22,100 nucleotides of DNA from a virus, in the IMG/VR virus record IMGVR_UViG_3300034524_000071, positions 1 through 22,100 of that record. The stretch is one strand, 5' to 3'. Positions 22,054 to 22,100 of this stretch are shown here, in pieces; the first letter of the stretch is position 1; each line of letters starts with the position of its first letter. The position numbers and the translations under genes are program-made. Under the pieces are notes generated by a model. The model searched no databases and was not told the origin of the DNA. It saw only the letters and a list, made by a program, of their open reading frames with translations.

Positions 22054-22098
22054 CCGCAAAAATTGAGCCGGCAGGCACTCATAAAAAGTCTTCACGAC
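22012..22098 (-). CDS. Possible C-terminal end of an upstream gene (partial)
   Basis: One minus-strand frame is open from the right edge to a TAA at 22014-22012, reading VVKTFYECLPAQFLRWQKDG then RNVAEKSA. It could be the last 28 codons of a gene beyond the window, but it is too short to recognise and overlaps the 11-bp iterons, whose spacing is not a multiple of three. Chance openness is quite possible. Confidence 0.25.
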   Translation of the reverse strand, partial: VVKTFYECLPAQFLRWQKDGRNVAEKSA

Positions 22099-22100
22099 AT

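Overview
The window is a single late-gene operon of a tailed, contractile-tail (myovirus-type) prophage or phage. Every supported gene lies on the minus strand, so it reads from right (about 22,000) to left (1). Strong Shine-Dalgarno sequences of the AGGAGGTGAT type, frequent GTG and TTG starts, GC-rich coding sequence and the PBSX/skin-like (Xkd) tail proteins point to a moderately GC-rich, Gram-positive clostridial or Peptococcia-like Firmicute host. No host gene is present, so genus cannot be given.

Layout in transcription order. (1) 22,100-20,493: a possible late promoter (extended -10 preceded by three 11-bp iterons), the small HNH endonuclease usually found beside terminase, a second HNH protein with five Cys4 zinc fingers, and a non-coding segment just before terS that looks like a cos region. 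(2) 20,492-13,357: an HK97-type head module. It holds small and large terminase, a portal fused to a MuF-like head-morphogenesis domain, prohead protease, major capsid protein, a probable decoration protein, a small protein, and the start of the connector genes. (3) 13,355-11,001: head-tail connector, head closure, HK97-gp10-like protein, tail terminator-like protein with an extra C-terminal domain, and a YqzN/YkzM-type small protein. (4) 10,993-1: a PBSX-like contractile tail. It holds sheath, tube, tail assembly chaperone with a -1 frameshift product, tape measure, LysM protein, XkdQ-, XkdR-, XkdS-, XkdT- and XkdU-like baseplate proteins, and the N-terminus of a tail fibre that runs off the left edge. 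Lysis and integration genes are not in the window.

Two genes look like insertions in the tail module. An AT-rich HNH-AP2 homing-endonuclease-like gene separates the xkdR- and xkdS-like genes. A small multi-pass membrane protein sits between the tape measure and LysM genes, and its ribosome binding site lies in a perfect 10-bp inverted repeat.

The most informative non-annotated signals are: a textbook -1 frameshift site (A AAA AAC, a 9-nt spacer, then a two-part stem) that gives a 224-residue chaperone fusion; a roughly 155-residue domain inserted in the baseplate J protein; the portal-MuF fusion; the SD-sequestering hairpin of the membrane gene; and the iteron/promoter and cos-like regions at the head of the operon. 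The module as a whole is a mosaic of known phage parts. I did not see a wholly unknown multi-gene system.
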